Below the pieces are notes generated by a model. That model had not been told where the DNA came from. It did no database searches and saw only the letters and a program-made list of their open reading frames with translations. A stretch of DNA of 64,000 nucleotides from Acanthaster planci (taxonomy: Eukaryota > Echinodermata > Asteroidea > Valvatida > Acanthasteridae): contig NW_019091444.1 in assembly GCF_001949145.1 (NCBI RefSeq), forward strand, positions 978,273 through 1,042,272, written 5' to 3'. Shown piece after piece: positions 11,584-26,500 of this stretch. Positions within the stretch are counted from its first letter, which is position 1, and each line of letters opens with the position of its first letter. The position numbers and the translations under genes are program-made.

Positions 11584-14500
11584 GTAAGTTACAGAGTCGA
11601 ATTTCGTGTTACAACTTATTGACCCTTTTCGTCTACCCGCACCTATATTGTTTTACTTTATTGCATATTGTATTACTTGTAAACCTGTGGTAAATTCGCA
11701 ATTTGTAAAGTTACGACCATCCTTAAAAGTATTTACTGGTAGCCTAAAAATAACGAATACAATATCCGGTGCCATGTGCACTGAGCTTGCGAAAGCTGAC
11801 ATTTCTGGGACTGAGAAAAAAATTTTTTTAAGGAAATAAGCCTACTTCTAGAAAATGTTCTTGGCCCCCGATAGACTCTGCACCCAACCAAGTGGAGTCA
11901 TGATGCAACATTGTTTTCTTCAATTTGTCCTTCCTATTGGATGACATCAGAGCCGAGGACAGGATGGTTTTAAGTGCCACCTCAAGGCTGTGCCATAGAT
12001 TCATGTGTTTGATGTGCATGCGCATGGCAATGGCAGGCGAGCACATCCTGAATAGGATCCGGTTTTCTGAACAAGTTGTCATTTGGGAAGAATGGTCTAT
12101 ACCCCGTAGAACGCATTGAACGACGTACGCCTGCTACCCGTGTCCAATGACAGCAACATTATTTCTGATGTGGGACAGCGCGCGGTGTTGATACCGTACA
12201 AAATTGAGTCGCAAAGCGTGAACTTAGCCGTTATCTTTTCCCTTCATTATCGATTAGTCATCCAGTTTATCGATACACGACTATTATGTGACTCATTCTT
12301 TATCCGACAGGATTGACTAGCGGTGACGTAACCGGTCAAGAATGATGCACGGGGTAGTGACTATAGAGCTAATGTTGCTATAATGTCGCCCTTCAAAACA
12401 GAAGCAAAAATCGGTCCTCCCCCCCCCTCTGTAAAAACAAGGAACAATGTTCGTGATTTTATTTTGAGTCATATACCTGGTTTCCTCCGTGCATGTGTCT
12501 CACTTGGTTGCGAAGTCACGATAACGATAAACAGGATGTTGTTAGAGGAGTGAGTTCGCAAATCGTGCTACTCAAGCTGAGAATTATCGCGCAAGCTCGA
12601 AGTTGAACATGTATTCATTCGAGGCGATTGAAAAACGGTGTGCCTGAGTCGAGCCTGCTCACGAAGGTGTGGACTAACGTTGAATCCGTCTCGACAAAAC
12701 CGGAAGTCGAAATCTGAAGATTCACCTATGTATCTCTACTGAAAACACGAATATTACTTCATCCATTATTATAAATTGAAAAGGACGGGAGTGTTGCCCC
12801 GGACCTCAAGGGTTTCAGGCTGGAATTGGCCCGGAACGAGATTCAGCGAAAAACTGTTGGAAATTGAGGATTTTTTTTACCATAAGTTGAACCTCTGCCT
12901 AATTAGCGAGCAAACAAGCCGGCAAACGTAAACGAACCTAGATCATTACTAGCGCTAATGGAGAGTCGTGATGGATAGCGGTTTCATATTACTTTACAGT
13001 TATTTTACCCATCTGCTTCCTGAAAAGTTAGTATTGTGTTCGACTGTAGAATATGATGACTGTTTTGCCACGAATTCTAACAAATCCATCCAAAATAAGC
13101 CTCTTGTGAGTTCAATTCGAATCAAATTTTGTACACTAAGTTATCTGATTGCACTTAAAGATAACGCTTTGAATTCCCCAGACTAAAGACATTCTTGCCA
13201 TACCTCGTGATTTGGGCAAGCTTTTCATAGCGACCACCATCTCTGGACTGGACTGGTTCCTTTTTGTGCCCACATATTCATTGAAAACAGCGCAAGGCGT
13301 CTCTCACAAGCAAAGGCTTGCCCCGAATCACGGGGTACAGTACAGCAACAGTGTCTCTACCATGGAAGATTCAAATGGTTATGTTCTCTTGAATTTAAAG
13401 AACTCAGTGTACCATATTGTATTCAAATTTAACTCTTCAATGGCTTATTCAGTCTATCTTCTCCTTTTAAACCAAGCTGTAGAATATTGGTCAGATGTAC
13501 GGTGATTTTCTCAAAATCTGCGCCCAGGAATACAACCAACATTACATAAATTATTTCACGAAAAAAAATACGAGCATGATCAGCGATAAAGGAAAAAAAA
13601 TGCCACAGACTGTATTGATACAGCAGTCGTAAATCTTCCCACATCTGCTCGACCCGACCCGAGCTATCACCTCATTTACAGAAAGTAGCGAACCGTTGAC
13701 GAGATAGAATGATAATGACACTCCGCCGATATGCATGCATACGCCGTGGCTATTTGAGGGTAAACTCTTCATTTCATGAAAACATGAAGATCACGTGAAC
13801 TAGGTTATTGGTCATTTCACGCACCCCATGCAGGAACAAAAACAGATCCTAAGAGAGTGTACTAGAAACCTTGTTACAGTTTAAAAAGCGGAAAAGGAGT
13901 TGCAAATGGCCTAATCTCCCGGCCCAAAAATACATTTCATCTAAAAAGTAGCTGATGAAAAAAGGTGCACATCATACAAAAACATCTAAAACTTCGTTTG
14001 AGTGACGTGAGTGAGCTCAGTGAGGTTTTCATCGAAATTACGCACTCCTTTAACAGGTTGAGTGCCCGTCCGTGGCAGGAGTACATGTACATGTAGGTTT
14101 AGCATTAGCACAGACGCGATTTTGCATATGTTTGTTTTATGCATGAGTGTCCTTTGTACCGGAAATGACGTGTTACATAAGATGTCCAGTTTTCGTTCCG
14201 TTGAGATCCCCAGAGTTCGTTATCAATGCGCCTGTTGTGACCTTTTATTGTTGTATAGTGGATTAAACTTTCAATCAACCTTTAACTGTGGCGGATAATC
14301 TGTAATCATCAGGTTTTTCCATGGTCACTACACCGCTTCCATCACCTCCAGTTTAACCATCATTTACGGCAGTATTGTCATCATTCGCTGTATTCCTTTG
14401 TCGTCACTGCTCGTTGTCGTCAGTAAGGCACCACCATCATCATCATTCCTTGTTTTCAATCCTCATTCTGCATCATATTATCATCCTTGGACCTGTCGCC

Positions 14501-17500
14501 TCCAGTAGACGTCATTGTCCCGTATTTGCTGAAGCCAACACTCGCCGTTCCTTCATCTCAATGAGCGCGTCACCGTCTCGGCTTCATCCCATCAGTTCAC
14601 GGTCTCCTGTCCTCTCCATCACCGTGAAAAATACTGTCCATCCCTCGCCTTGGCTCGTCACTCCGCCAGCAGATTCAAACAACATAATCATCGACCCCCC
14701 CCCCATATGCGCCGAGGCTTTGGGGAGACAAAAAACCCATCACCGCTCGAACTGAGTCCCCTTTTTTTTGTCGCCCCGCAGTAATACTCGCCGGTCAAAT
14801 CCGTAGGGGCTTGTAAATCGGAAAGGTTGGGGACTAGCAACGCGCTGCGCTGAATTTGGCGGCTTGCTGCCGAGCGGGGCGGCGTGTCAACATTGATTCG
14901 GTAACGGGGCACAGCCAATATTGGCGCCTAAACAGAAAGGTCAATGCGCCTTGACGTTTTTTTTTTGGGGGGGGGTCTGCTTTTTGCTTCCCCCTCTTAA
15001 AGGGCTCAGTTTTCTTAAAGGGTCTGCTGGTTTGACGTCACAGCTGTGGCAGCTCAAACTATGGCCGGCCGTCAGTACAAAACTGAAAGAATAATTCACC
15101 GAGTGTTCAAAATCTCACTCAGCTAGCACAACACAATACACGTTTTACTGAATACTCAATGAAAATACAAGCCACTTGAACATGAATGGGACAAACGCAC
15201 AGTTTGAATGTATTTGAGGTAAACTTGAAAACCAATCAAAGCGTTACTTTCGGCAAACTTTGGTCAATATGAGAGGAGTTTGTACCAATGATCTGATTGG
15301 ATCGGTTTCTAATGCACAAAACACAATAGCTTAGAATTGGTCCCCTCTAAAATTGGTCGTTTTTACATCATAAACTAATGTACCATAGAATCTCTGGGCC
15401 TTTTTCTATGAAACATGTACCTCCCCCCCCAAAAAAAAGATTGCAGCGGCACGCCCCTCACGCTGCACCGAACGCCCTTATTTTATGGAATGTCTAGTCT
15501 CCACCCTTGAACTTTAACAGCTAAAGGCCACGTGCTATGCAATGCGCGGTATGCAGTCCTTTCAATGCGTGGCTTGCGCTTGATAATTGAATGCGGCCAC
15601 ACATGAAGCGGTTGTTGCAAGATACGCACATTGTTTCTTATGGAGACGCTACCGTGGTGCTGTTAAAGTGCAGCTGCAATGCTATTTGTCTTGGGCAGAA
15701 TTTTTCTGCAACTGTATACTCTTCTTCAGTAAAAACTCTCTTGCTTTCTAATTTGGTTGAATGCATTGGAAAGTGAACTTTAATTTTTTTTTAACTTATC
15801 CATGCTTTCCTAGAGGGCGCTATTGCGGTGATGTCATCTAGGGAAGACATGGCCCAGTGCATAGGTTTTTGCTTACTGAAACCATTTCTGAAAAAGAGAC
15901 TGGTACTTGTTTGCTGCTATGCACATTAACAACGAATCAGCAAAGAAGATGAAATAATTCAGTTAAGCAAAATCTACATAAACTGCAGTTTTTTTGTAAA
16001 TTGTACAGACCAGCGTAACAGAGACTTTCTTCCTGGGATGACATCACAGTTTTGCTCATGAAAACGGAAACACTCATTAGCATAACGCCGATAAGGCAGT
16101 AAAATACCCTTTGAAATAGTGACACAAAAGTTGAAAAGAAGGTTATCCGAGACAAGGACACATTTCGAACAACGAACTTAAAACAACTTGACTACTGCTA
16201 CATACCCTTTTAAAAATGGGCTGAGATTATTTTTCTGACCCTCTTTGCGGGATCTGTCCTTGGATGCTAACATGACTGCATCACATTTCCTGAAGCTCAC
16301 TAAGTCTTTACTCACTTCGATTTTTCCCCAAATGATGACTGTTTCCTATAGTGATATGTGGAGTATCAATTCGAAGTTTTCTCGAAGAACTCGTAAAAGG
16401 CTTTCACATCGGCACTGCAACTGGTTCAGCGGATGCTTGTACATGTACATGTACATGTTTATTTCTCTGTTAGCGGTCGGTAGCAACAGAACAGCGCATT
16501 CGACCTCATTCTTCGGTTTCACAAATCCCGCCTCTTTGCTGTGGGGTTTGCCGTCAGAACGCCATTTTCTGTTGTCGACCACCGGTTCCAGACAATCTGA
16601 TTGACACTTGTCAGAAGAGGACTGACACTGATGTCAGCAGAGGACCCCTTATCCTTCGTAACATCCTTGTCAGTTCTTCCAAGAACCACTGCAAAAGGAA
16701 CGACTTCTCCAGCTGGGGCACGCGGGGTCCTGGCACAGAGAAATCGCTGCGAACTCGAGATAAACACCCGCGTAGGCCCTGTTGGATTTCCAGGTATATC
16801 GCGTGACTGTGAACTTTCGATTAACTTCCGCGTCGTAAATCCGGAATATGCGGAATGGACTGGGAGGCAAGTCTAAACAAAGATGTCAATTCGAGTCACG
16901 TTCTTGGAAGTCCGCTGTCGCACTTTCATCAATTTATTCTTGACATTTCAACCTTCTTTTTTTACGAGAGGGAGAAAAACCTGGGAGGTTTTCGAGGTCT
17001 GCGGTACTAGGGAGTGTTGATAAACAACCAGTGGGTTTGAAATGAGCCTGGGTTTGAAGGGCAGGAGCCTCAGAAATCACCGTCGATGACAGATTTCCCC
17101 GAGTCGTCCCGTACGGTACAGGGAGTATGACAGCGTCAAACATTCTGTTGCCGCTTGATTTTTGCCTTGACGACTATTCGCTGTCTCTTTTCGTCTCACA
17201 ATTCTTCAACTGGAATAATTTGTAAACGTCGGTGTACTTTTAGTGATCTTTCACATTCATCATTTTGTCCGTTATTAATTGTGCATTTGCCAGTTTCTGA
17301 TTTATTTTGGTTGACCCGTCCTGACATTTTATGACAAAAGTGATTGATTGGTAGTTTATGTCGAAGTCGTTGGGTGGACGAAGGTAGGCGTGCATATAGC
17401 CCAGAGTATGAAAGTCCTTAAACTATGCGAAATTGTTTTCAACATTTTTTTCTCACATTTTTACCTGACGAAGACAGCTCAAAAATGTCACAAGTGCCTC

Positions 17501-20500
17501 GTATCCTGAATTCCATTAATGCTGTGTTGAAATTACTAAATACGCCCGCGAACAACGTATTTTGGAGGAAATTCGCAGTTTAAGGACTTTCATACCCTGG
17601 ACGTTAGTCGCAATGTAATGTAGACGTCGTCCAACCTGGGCTAGCGTGCATGTATTTCCTCGTGGGCAATACACATGCAGAATTTTCGGCTTCATAGACC
17701 TTTAAGTTTGGTTAATCCATGTCAAATGTGGATGATCTTCGGCTTCGTGCATTGCTTGCCAACTACTCTTCCGTTTAAGTTGAGAGCCAACAGTCTCTGC
17801 TCGAGAAGATGTTTTTGCATGATTCGTAGCTCAGTGTATTTAAAGGCCGGTTCATGCTACAGGCGAATGAGAAAGCGGAGCGAATTTGACGTCATGAAAA
17901 TTTGTAGCGAAATTTCGCTCGACCGTGCTCGAAATGTGCTCAACTTACACCAATTCGTAGCTCGAATGTTTGATCTGACGTCACAAATATGCGTTTGTGT
18001 TGGCTTTTCCGTAAACGAGAGATATGGATTTCGGCAAACCTGTTCGCGCGGCGATTTCGGGGAATTTTGCGGCCAAATGACACTATGTTCGTTGACCGTC
18101 TTCGACTGCACGGGAGTAGCCTGTTCGTATGGAGCGCGTGTTGTCAATAATCAAAATGAAAAAACCTCTGTGAGGTTTGTTCTAGGGGATCATTCCCCCG
18201 CCTCTATCGTCAGGAATAAGTCACTTTCGTTCAAAAGAGCATGTCCGTCAATTTGCATTATGATTTTTCCCGATTCCTCAACGGCAAGAGATGTGCTCGG
18301 TTCAGCGGCAGCGGCATGCGGTTGGATTGTTGTCCTGGGAAATGACGATCGCCATTCCAATCATGGCAGCCGGTGCACCTAAGTGGATAGAGATCCATCC
18401 TTGTGTTGATAATGGCATTGTCTTTCTCTTAGCATTCTCTGAAATGGCACGCGGATGAAACATAATTGTGGATAGTGAACAAGTCCACATCTACCTTATC
18501 GTGATGAGACGAAATCTATCTGGACATTTCTCGGCTTCGGCCCCCCTGCATCATGAATAGATTCTCCCGTAGTAGCCCGGTAGAACTATTTCGCTGCTGT
18601 TTCATCCCACACGTGGAGATAAAAACATGAATGAAAACCGAGGTCGTCTGTGCGTAATACATGTACAGTGTAGTTCCAAACTTTGAGTCGGCTGCACCGC
18701 AAAAATTGACGTCGATTGAGATGAATTTGTAAAAAAAACCTTTTAAATGGTCTGGTATTGGCAACGCTTTCAGTCCCGATTCCTTTGAATTCAGTACCAT
18801 TTTTACACCTGCTCTTAAGGCTTAGAATTAAGGTATTCGCGAGGTGAAACGAACAGGAAACAAAAAGTGCACTGCAGCGTGTATGGCGCGGATAAAGTAC
18901 TTGTATATATATATATATATATCTCATGCATTTCAAAACGGGTACTTAAGTCCGTCCCGAGGGACGTTCGTTCATTGTAACGCTCACGTTTTAATTAATA
19001 CGTGACCTTCGCCACGTGGCCCTCCACTTGTGTGTATACCCTAGTTAATCGGCATTTCTGTGTTTCAATTAGAATATCTGACCGTGCTCGTCGTCGAATG
19101 GCAAAACTGTCCGTCGTGATATTTTTGGCCTTAGTGTCGGACTTGGAAGCTTCCAGGCTGTGCGCGGGAAACGTGTGCAGCACGATGATAAAGGAAGGGA
19201 ATGCCGTACCGGTTTTCCTGCTGAGATCCGGAAATGAGAACACTTTTTTTTGGGGGGGGGGGCTCGGAGTCTGGAGGCAGATCCAGGTCCCTCTTTATCT
19301 CAACTTACAAAACTGATCATGCGCGTGCCCGGGGGTGGGTGGGTAAAGGAACTGATCCAGAAACCACTACAGGGATGATCTGGGTCAGAGATATTTGGTT
19401 TTAAATCAAATTGCCACAAAAATCCTCATATTTTGATAATTCCGGTGGTGGTTGGGTATATTTGGAACTCGGCATGGGTACTCTTTTGTAGAGCTTTATC
19501 GTAGGGCAGCCATCTTGTTTTTCTCTCATTGGAAGCCATGTAACCAAACCGAGGCTTGAAAAAAAAATAGTCCGTTTTCTGTTATAATAGGTAAAGCTGT
19601 TCACGACAAAAATGTTAGCGCCGGGACAAAGGTCCATAGACATGACTGACAGCAGGAAGTCCATTCATCCTCTCCCCTTAGTGTTTTTGCAAGATAACAT
19701 GCTGCCAAAGAGCTGCACATCAAAACCGAGGATTCAGGCTTACATGCCCTGGGAGGTTGTCTGCATTTAACCTTCATTGACAATGCAGAATATATTAATT
19801 TTGTTAATCCTCGCCCCATCTGTTTCTAGTTATTATGTACACAGAAGCTCGTGTAACATCCCTCTGACGCAAGCAGTTTTTTTCCGCCTGCCTGAAAACG
19901 CGTATCGCCCCTGACTGAGTGCCGGCTAAGGAGTTGACAGTTGACCTCTCGCATTCTCGGCGGCCTCGACCGACCTTTTTCGGCCCTGGCCCTCGGCGCG
20001 CCGTTCGTATGCTGGCATGTTCTGCCTGGCACAGAACACGGCCCTGGTACCCATAGACCACGGGGAGCCTTGCCACTGAGTTTGTATCGAAAACCGTATC
20101 ATGCTTATGACTTGTGTGTCGCGCAGTGGCGGTATCATGCCTACTTTATACCACGGAGTATACCAACGGCGTCAAATGATTCTGCATCCATACGTTGCAC
20201 GTTTGGTCATTTATACCTTCCTCCATGGTCTGGTTTATCTTGGAAATGGGTTTAACCCGTATAGGAACAAAGTACAGTTTTTATGGCTGGAATTCAACCC
20301 ATAAGTGAGAGATGCTCGTGTTCGGCCTGTTCAGTTTTTGGCAGTCGATCTTTTCACATATAAGTAGAAATATACCGGGTTGCCGTTTTCTAACTTAAAA
20401 AGCTCTCTATCGCAGTGATATCGTATGTACACGTTTCAGGCTTCGCCAGTATGGCCAACCCTCCCTATCAAATCTGACTTTCAAATGGGCCTGTTTATCA

Positions 20501-23500
20501 ATTAATTGTGGCTTTGATTTTCCGACAGCCTTCTGACGTAGATTGCTGACGTTAAATACACTTGGGCTTGGGGCCTGCTTGGCTTGACGATTTGTCAAAC
20601 CATACCGCTCAGTGGGCCTACTCGCCCACCGTTTCGACAAATAAATTTAAAGTTACATCTGGAACAATATTTTGTGATCAAAGTTCACCTCGGTCATGTG
20701 ATTCTCTTGTCACACGGATAGGAGGTAGAAAGCCACTTTTGATGTTACCACAGGTTAATGTTTTGGTTCATGAGCCTGCAATAGAAACAATAAATTTTGA
20801 CTAATATTAAACGGTAAAGTCATAGAGAAACTGTAAAGGAGAGGATTGTTAGAGTTAAGGAAAGAGCATGATAGAGAAAGGAGAAGCTGCATGAATGTTG
20901 ATTAAGATTTCGCTGGATAAAATTCTAGAGTTATCCCAAATTAAGCTCCTTAATTTTCATGGTATTGAGCAAACAGTGTGTGCGAAGAAAATGATGGTTT
21001 GGGTGGATGGGTCGATAGTACACGGGAAAACGCAGAAGTGGGCCACGTGAGCCGATCTTTTCACGTGCAGTTAGAGCGATATCATTCTGCCCCTGGGTTT
21101 AGGCCGTGTTTGTTTCGCGCGAATCCTAATCTCGATCAGTGATCCTTCGTTGGTTTACGGTCACCAAACCCGCATAGTGGATGGTGCGAACCAGCGTTAG
21201 GATCACTGACGAGGTCCAGATCCGCGTGAAACAAACTTGCCTTATGAGTGCGCGAGATCATTCTGCCACGCATGTGCATTTATCCCCTGCGTGGATCCTT
21301 GCGCGCTGTGCGTGCCCGATCAACATCGAAATGCGGTATGGACCAGCGAGAATTCTGTTCTTAATCATGTTGGATGTTGTAATCGAAGATTCCCGGAGTT
21401 TTAATTCAATGGCGTCAGCACCTTGTTAAAATAAAGACAAAGCAACAAATTGCAAAGTGGTGTATTAGTAGTGTACTGACAGGCAGCCGTTTCCCCACGG
21501 ACGTTACGTCAGGTTTTTATCTTGCCCAGTGGACCCCGTCGTATCCATTGCATTGTAAAAGAAGACAACGTCCAACCTATTTTTTATCTTGCTGTACATG
21601 AGGATGGGGGCGCCACTACCGCATGAGTAATGGGAAGCAGTTGCGTGTGACTCAATTCCCAGAAAAGCAAGACTGAAAAGACATTCACTTTGAAATTGTC
21701 TGATTGTTTGGGGGGTCCAAGTACGACAAGGAAGATTCAGTCATTGGATGGAGGCTTTGGAAGTTAGGAATAAGATTAATTTCTTCTCCTTCGTATACTC
21801 GTTATATGACATTAGCTTTATCTTTATTGTCCCTTGAGTTTTGGACCCCTTGTCTTGACTCTTGACTCAAGGGAGCCCTCCCCCCGCCCTGGATCTGGAT
21901 CAGAATCTGAATTCCTCGAAAATGCTTCGTCCCCCAATGGGCACACTGTCATTGTCACTGTCCGCTGGGGAAAAAAGGTCACACGATCGGGCCTGTTGCT
22001 CTATTTGGGCAAGGACAAAATTGCCTCTTGGAAACAGCGATTTACGACGGGGCAGGGGAGCACTTTCTCTCAAAGGTCACGGCCATCCATCTGTGACATG
22101 TAGCAAAGGGAAAATGGTATACCCAATCTATCGCCTCTAATTCTCTGGTTCTGCCATTAGAAATATGATCATCGCTGATCTTTTTTTATCAAAACAGAAA
22201 CACGACCACGGTTTTTTAGAGGGAAATTTGGAAAAACTGACGGTGTGAATTTGGACCTGGACTTTGTTGGGAACGTGACATTCCATCGCTGATTCAATGG
22301 AATTTCCGCGGCGCATCATGACACTGTCACCTTGCGTAACTAAAAATAGGCGGTCAAAGTATACAGCAGCCCAAAGGCTGCAGGAGTTCGATGGAAAGAC
22401 AAACATTGTTAATCCAGCAGACATGTTGGAGATCCGGGGGGGGAGAAACAGGATGTTCAATTCTCTGTAAGTCTCGCCACATCAAACGCGGAGCTGTCAA
22501 AATAATATAGGAGCTGCGACATGAGTGCCTCAATACGGGCGATTCACAATAGTGCGCCACCAAGAGTTTGCAACGCGTTGGCCACTCACAACGCGCGTTG
22601 GGTCGACAGATTTCGCTCATTGTGATTGGCACCGCCGGGGAACACCCGTATTATTGGAGCCATGGAGGATTCCTCCATGTTGGAACCAAGATGGTGGGTT
22701 ATGCGTCAGTATACACGGACAATCTAGGCAATAGGCCGAAGTCTGTACGATTCCTGTAAATGGTGAAGTGCTGCAGCCAAAGGGGTGAAGGGGAGAATTT
22801 GACGCGAAGAGGTACCTCAGGTCAAGTCATTTTGAAAAATAAAATGTTCTGCTAAAAATGTCTGTCCATAGGTTCTACTGAGTGGAATGTAAAATACATG
22901 TATGTTTATACTTGTACTGTATTCTGGCTAATTACGTGTACAGGTAATTATTCATAAGAATGGCTGAGATGAATCAAGTGATTTCCCTATATCATATCCA
23001 GCTACGATTAATTACTCATAAGTGCTACTAACGTGCATCAAGTGATTTCCCTAGGATGAAAGTGGACTCATTTTTGCCGAAACTCATATTCAGGGATACA
23101 GCAAGGTTTTATAATCCAAAGCAGACAAAAAAAGGTATTGGTTCCCAGCTAATTACGGTCATTGTTCAGAACTAGCTAATGATTATTAATGATCACTACC
23201 AACGTGTGTCAAATTTTTTTCTCGGGAAAAAGCAGCCTGTTATTGCCAACTTTCATTTGTGGATCATTTTATCAGGTTGTTAAATCCAAAACAGATTGGC
23301 TCTTTGTCTGTCACTTGACATTAAACCTAAGCAAATAGGGCGTGTGATAAAAGTGCTGGTCTTGTACTGCGACACCTTGCAGGCTTGAAGAATCCCAAAT
23401 TTAAGAACTGACACACGCGACTGATCAGCTGCTTCTTGTCTTGCTCAATTTACTGCAATGGAAATTGCTCTATTCCGAGTCTGTATCGTCATTACTTAGG

Positions 23501-26500
23501 CCTATTATTAAGAAAATATCTATTACCCCGGCGGATTTTATGTATGGAGAGCGAGAGACCTGCAGGGTTACAACGGTTATGTGCATAATTGAGACTGAGG
23601 GTTTAAAGAGTCCTATATTATACCTGTTCTCCAAATAAGCCGTTTGCGAGTTAAATTTGAATAATCTGGTACACTGAGTTCTTTGAATTCACGTGAACAT
23701 AGCCACTGTTGCTATACCTCGTGATTCGGGACAAGCTTTTCCTTAGTTACATAAGAGACGCTCTGCAACAATACACTATTTTCAATAGAAAAGAAGGGCA
23801 CAGGGGAACCAGTCCAGTCCAGAGATGGTGGTCGTTAAGCAAAAGCTTGCCCCGAATCATGAGGTATAGCAACAGTGTCTTTAGTCTGGGGAATTCAAAT
23901 TGTTATGTTCATATGCAATCAGATAACTCAGTGTCCCAGATTTTATTCAAATTCAACTCGCAAATGGCTTATTGGAATAATGTATAAATTATGTATTTTG
24001 TTTATGTGAATATGCAAATTACATTCAGGTAGTGCACTCCTACGAATGCAAGCGTAAAATGAATGCAGTATATAACCGTGTGTAGCGTGCAATATCTCCG
24101 TGGCTTCTGTGTTTGTTTCTTTCATCCGAGAGTGCACGGAGAGCGCAGGGTAAACATCTTTGGCTCGGAATCGAAAACGTGTGCTCAAGGCAAAAAGCTG
24201 CAAACATTCTTGTCACCACGTGACGGGCTGACTGCTAGCTTGCAATAACATTTTCGAAGCAGCGCATTCCAGGAAAAGTGAACCATAAAAGTTCCCGGGT
24301 TTCCTTCTGCCAACTTTTTTTCCCTTCGGTTTCACTTTTGAATTAAAGTTTTCAGTGGTCCTTTGTGCCATTATGAGAAACACCAATGGACTGAATTTAA
24401 ATCAATTAAATAAATACAGTAAAGTTTTTAAAGAAATGATGATGACTTTTGAATTCATTAGATAGAATGCATATTAAGAGCTGAATATGCAAAATGATGT
24501 ACAGTTCTCTGTTGTTTGGATATCAAACCCCGAACAGATGTACACCTAGTACATGCATTTTTTATTCTAAGCATCTTGTAAGTACCCATTGCGTATATAT
24601 GTTAGACATTTTTAATGAGAATGTGTATGAGCGTGCCTAGGAACAGCCCAACGTGGAATGACGGATAACGACAGCCGTTGCAGGGTTGCGCTGTCACGGC
24701 ACTTTGGTCGGTATCAGGGGCCGCTACATTATGCGGCAGTTCACGGTCTTTGGGCCGCTGCTACTAATTTAACATGATAATTGATAAAAGTGAGGCATCA
24801 CAGACAGTTTTTCGGAGTGATACAATTTCTTTTTCCTCGAAAAAAGTACAGGTACTTCATATGAGATAATGAACAATTTGAGTGATCACGCAAAGAGGAC
24901 TATTTTTGTCCACTGTGCCGTCTTTTTGCCTTCTTTTCCCGTCTTTTTGCGTATTTTCCCACAGTAACACCGACATAAATAACCCGACAGCCAGTCGCGC
25001 ACTATCATGCGTAAGGCACACAGTGCTCCGCATATAGGGAACTTTGCGAGGATCAAACCTACAAGTTAACTGCGTTGGCGAACTCTCATGTACAATACGG
25101 GCGTTTCACAACAGTGCGCCTCCAAGAGTTTGAAACCCGTTGGCCAATCAAAATGCGCGAAATCTGCCGACCCAGTGCGCTTTTGGAAAGGGTCGGCAGA
25201 TTTTGTGCATTGTGATTGGCTAACGCAATGCAAACTATTGGGGGCGCACTAATGTGAACCACCCGTTTCATCGTTGAAAATGAAATTAAATCAGTATAAA
25301 TTTAATTATACGTGCACAACACTGTTTGGAAACAATATACCATAGGTACATGTACAGGGGTGCATCATCAGTGTATTTGAAGTGTAGGCGAAAGAGTAGC
25401 TCCACTCGAAATGAAAACACAAATCACAGCTTGCGGAGGCAGATCTAGGGGGTTGGCCACCCCCTGTTCAGCCGCGGAGTAAAAGGAACTACCGGTGAAA
25501 TGATGGAAAATGAGTAGGCTTAACAAAAAGAAAATCCTGGACGGGGATTGCTCAGTAGGCCTACGTGCACTCCAGTGAAACAATTACATCGATTTCCGTT
25601 GGATCCCCTTTGCAGAGCATACCAAAATGCTCCCCCCCCCCGTTTCCTGAAAACTAGAACCGTCCCTGAAAGCTAGATCCATCCCTGGTTTGTATCCTTC
25701 GCATATATAGCATACGGTTCAATATCACAATGTTTCCTTGTTTTGAAGTCTGTCTTGATAGAAAAAAAGACAAAAAGACGGAATGTTCTTTTCCAAGGTG
25801 CTTTTTGTGGGATTCATCCAGCATAAAAGTAGCCCACAAACATACACAAAATGACGTGTTGAAAGACTTCCAAAACTGAAGCAGCTCTGTGGTTGTTGGT
25901 CACAACCGCGGTTCTCTATAATGTTTTTTGTTTTGTTTTGTTTTGTTTGTTGGGGTGTTTGTTTGTTTTTTTGTTTTTTTGGGGGGGTATATATGGGAGT
26001 GCAGTAATGAAACCTCTTTCAAAGGCACCAAGGATTGCGTATGCCTTGCTTGAATTAATTTTATTTGCTATATTAGGATGGATGCCTTGGACTGTGTTAC
26101 TAGGGCAACGATGCAAATGTGAGTGATTATTCCTTGAACGGAGGCCATCCCGGGGAAGGGATGAAAAGAACGCGCAGAAACACACTGACCGGATGTCTCT
26201 CGCCTTGTCTTGGCAGCCCACCCAAGCCGTGCTTCGTGGGCTATGACAGGGGCTCAGCAAAGCACAATATGGCAGCATATAGAACCGAAGTCGTAGCCAT
26301 GCACAAAAAACCCCCAGTTTGGACGTGACCAGAGTTCCATCGCAGTCTAATGGGTGTGCTAGATGAATGTGCGCGCCTCGCAGTTTAAACCCCATGCCTG
26401 CTACGCAGCACCAGTCCACCGATGTAGCTGGTGTATAATATGCAGGGAACCAAAATACACTTGTCGAAGTAGAAATTCAAAATGATTTTTCCAGAAAGTT

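Noticed and set aside
17675-18382. 235-codon open frame in the receptor's first intron
   Set aside because: Contains repeat-like sequence with inverted gacgtca words; amino-acid composition does not look like a folded protein and there is no homology I recognise.
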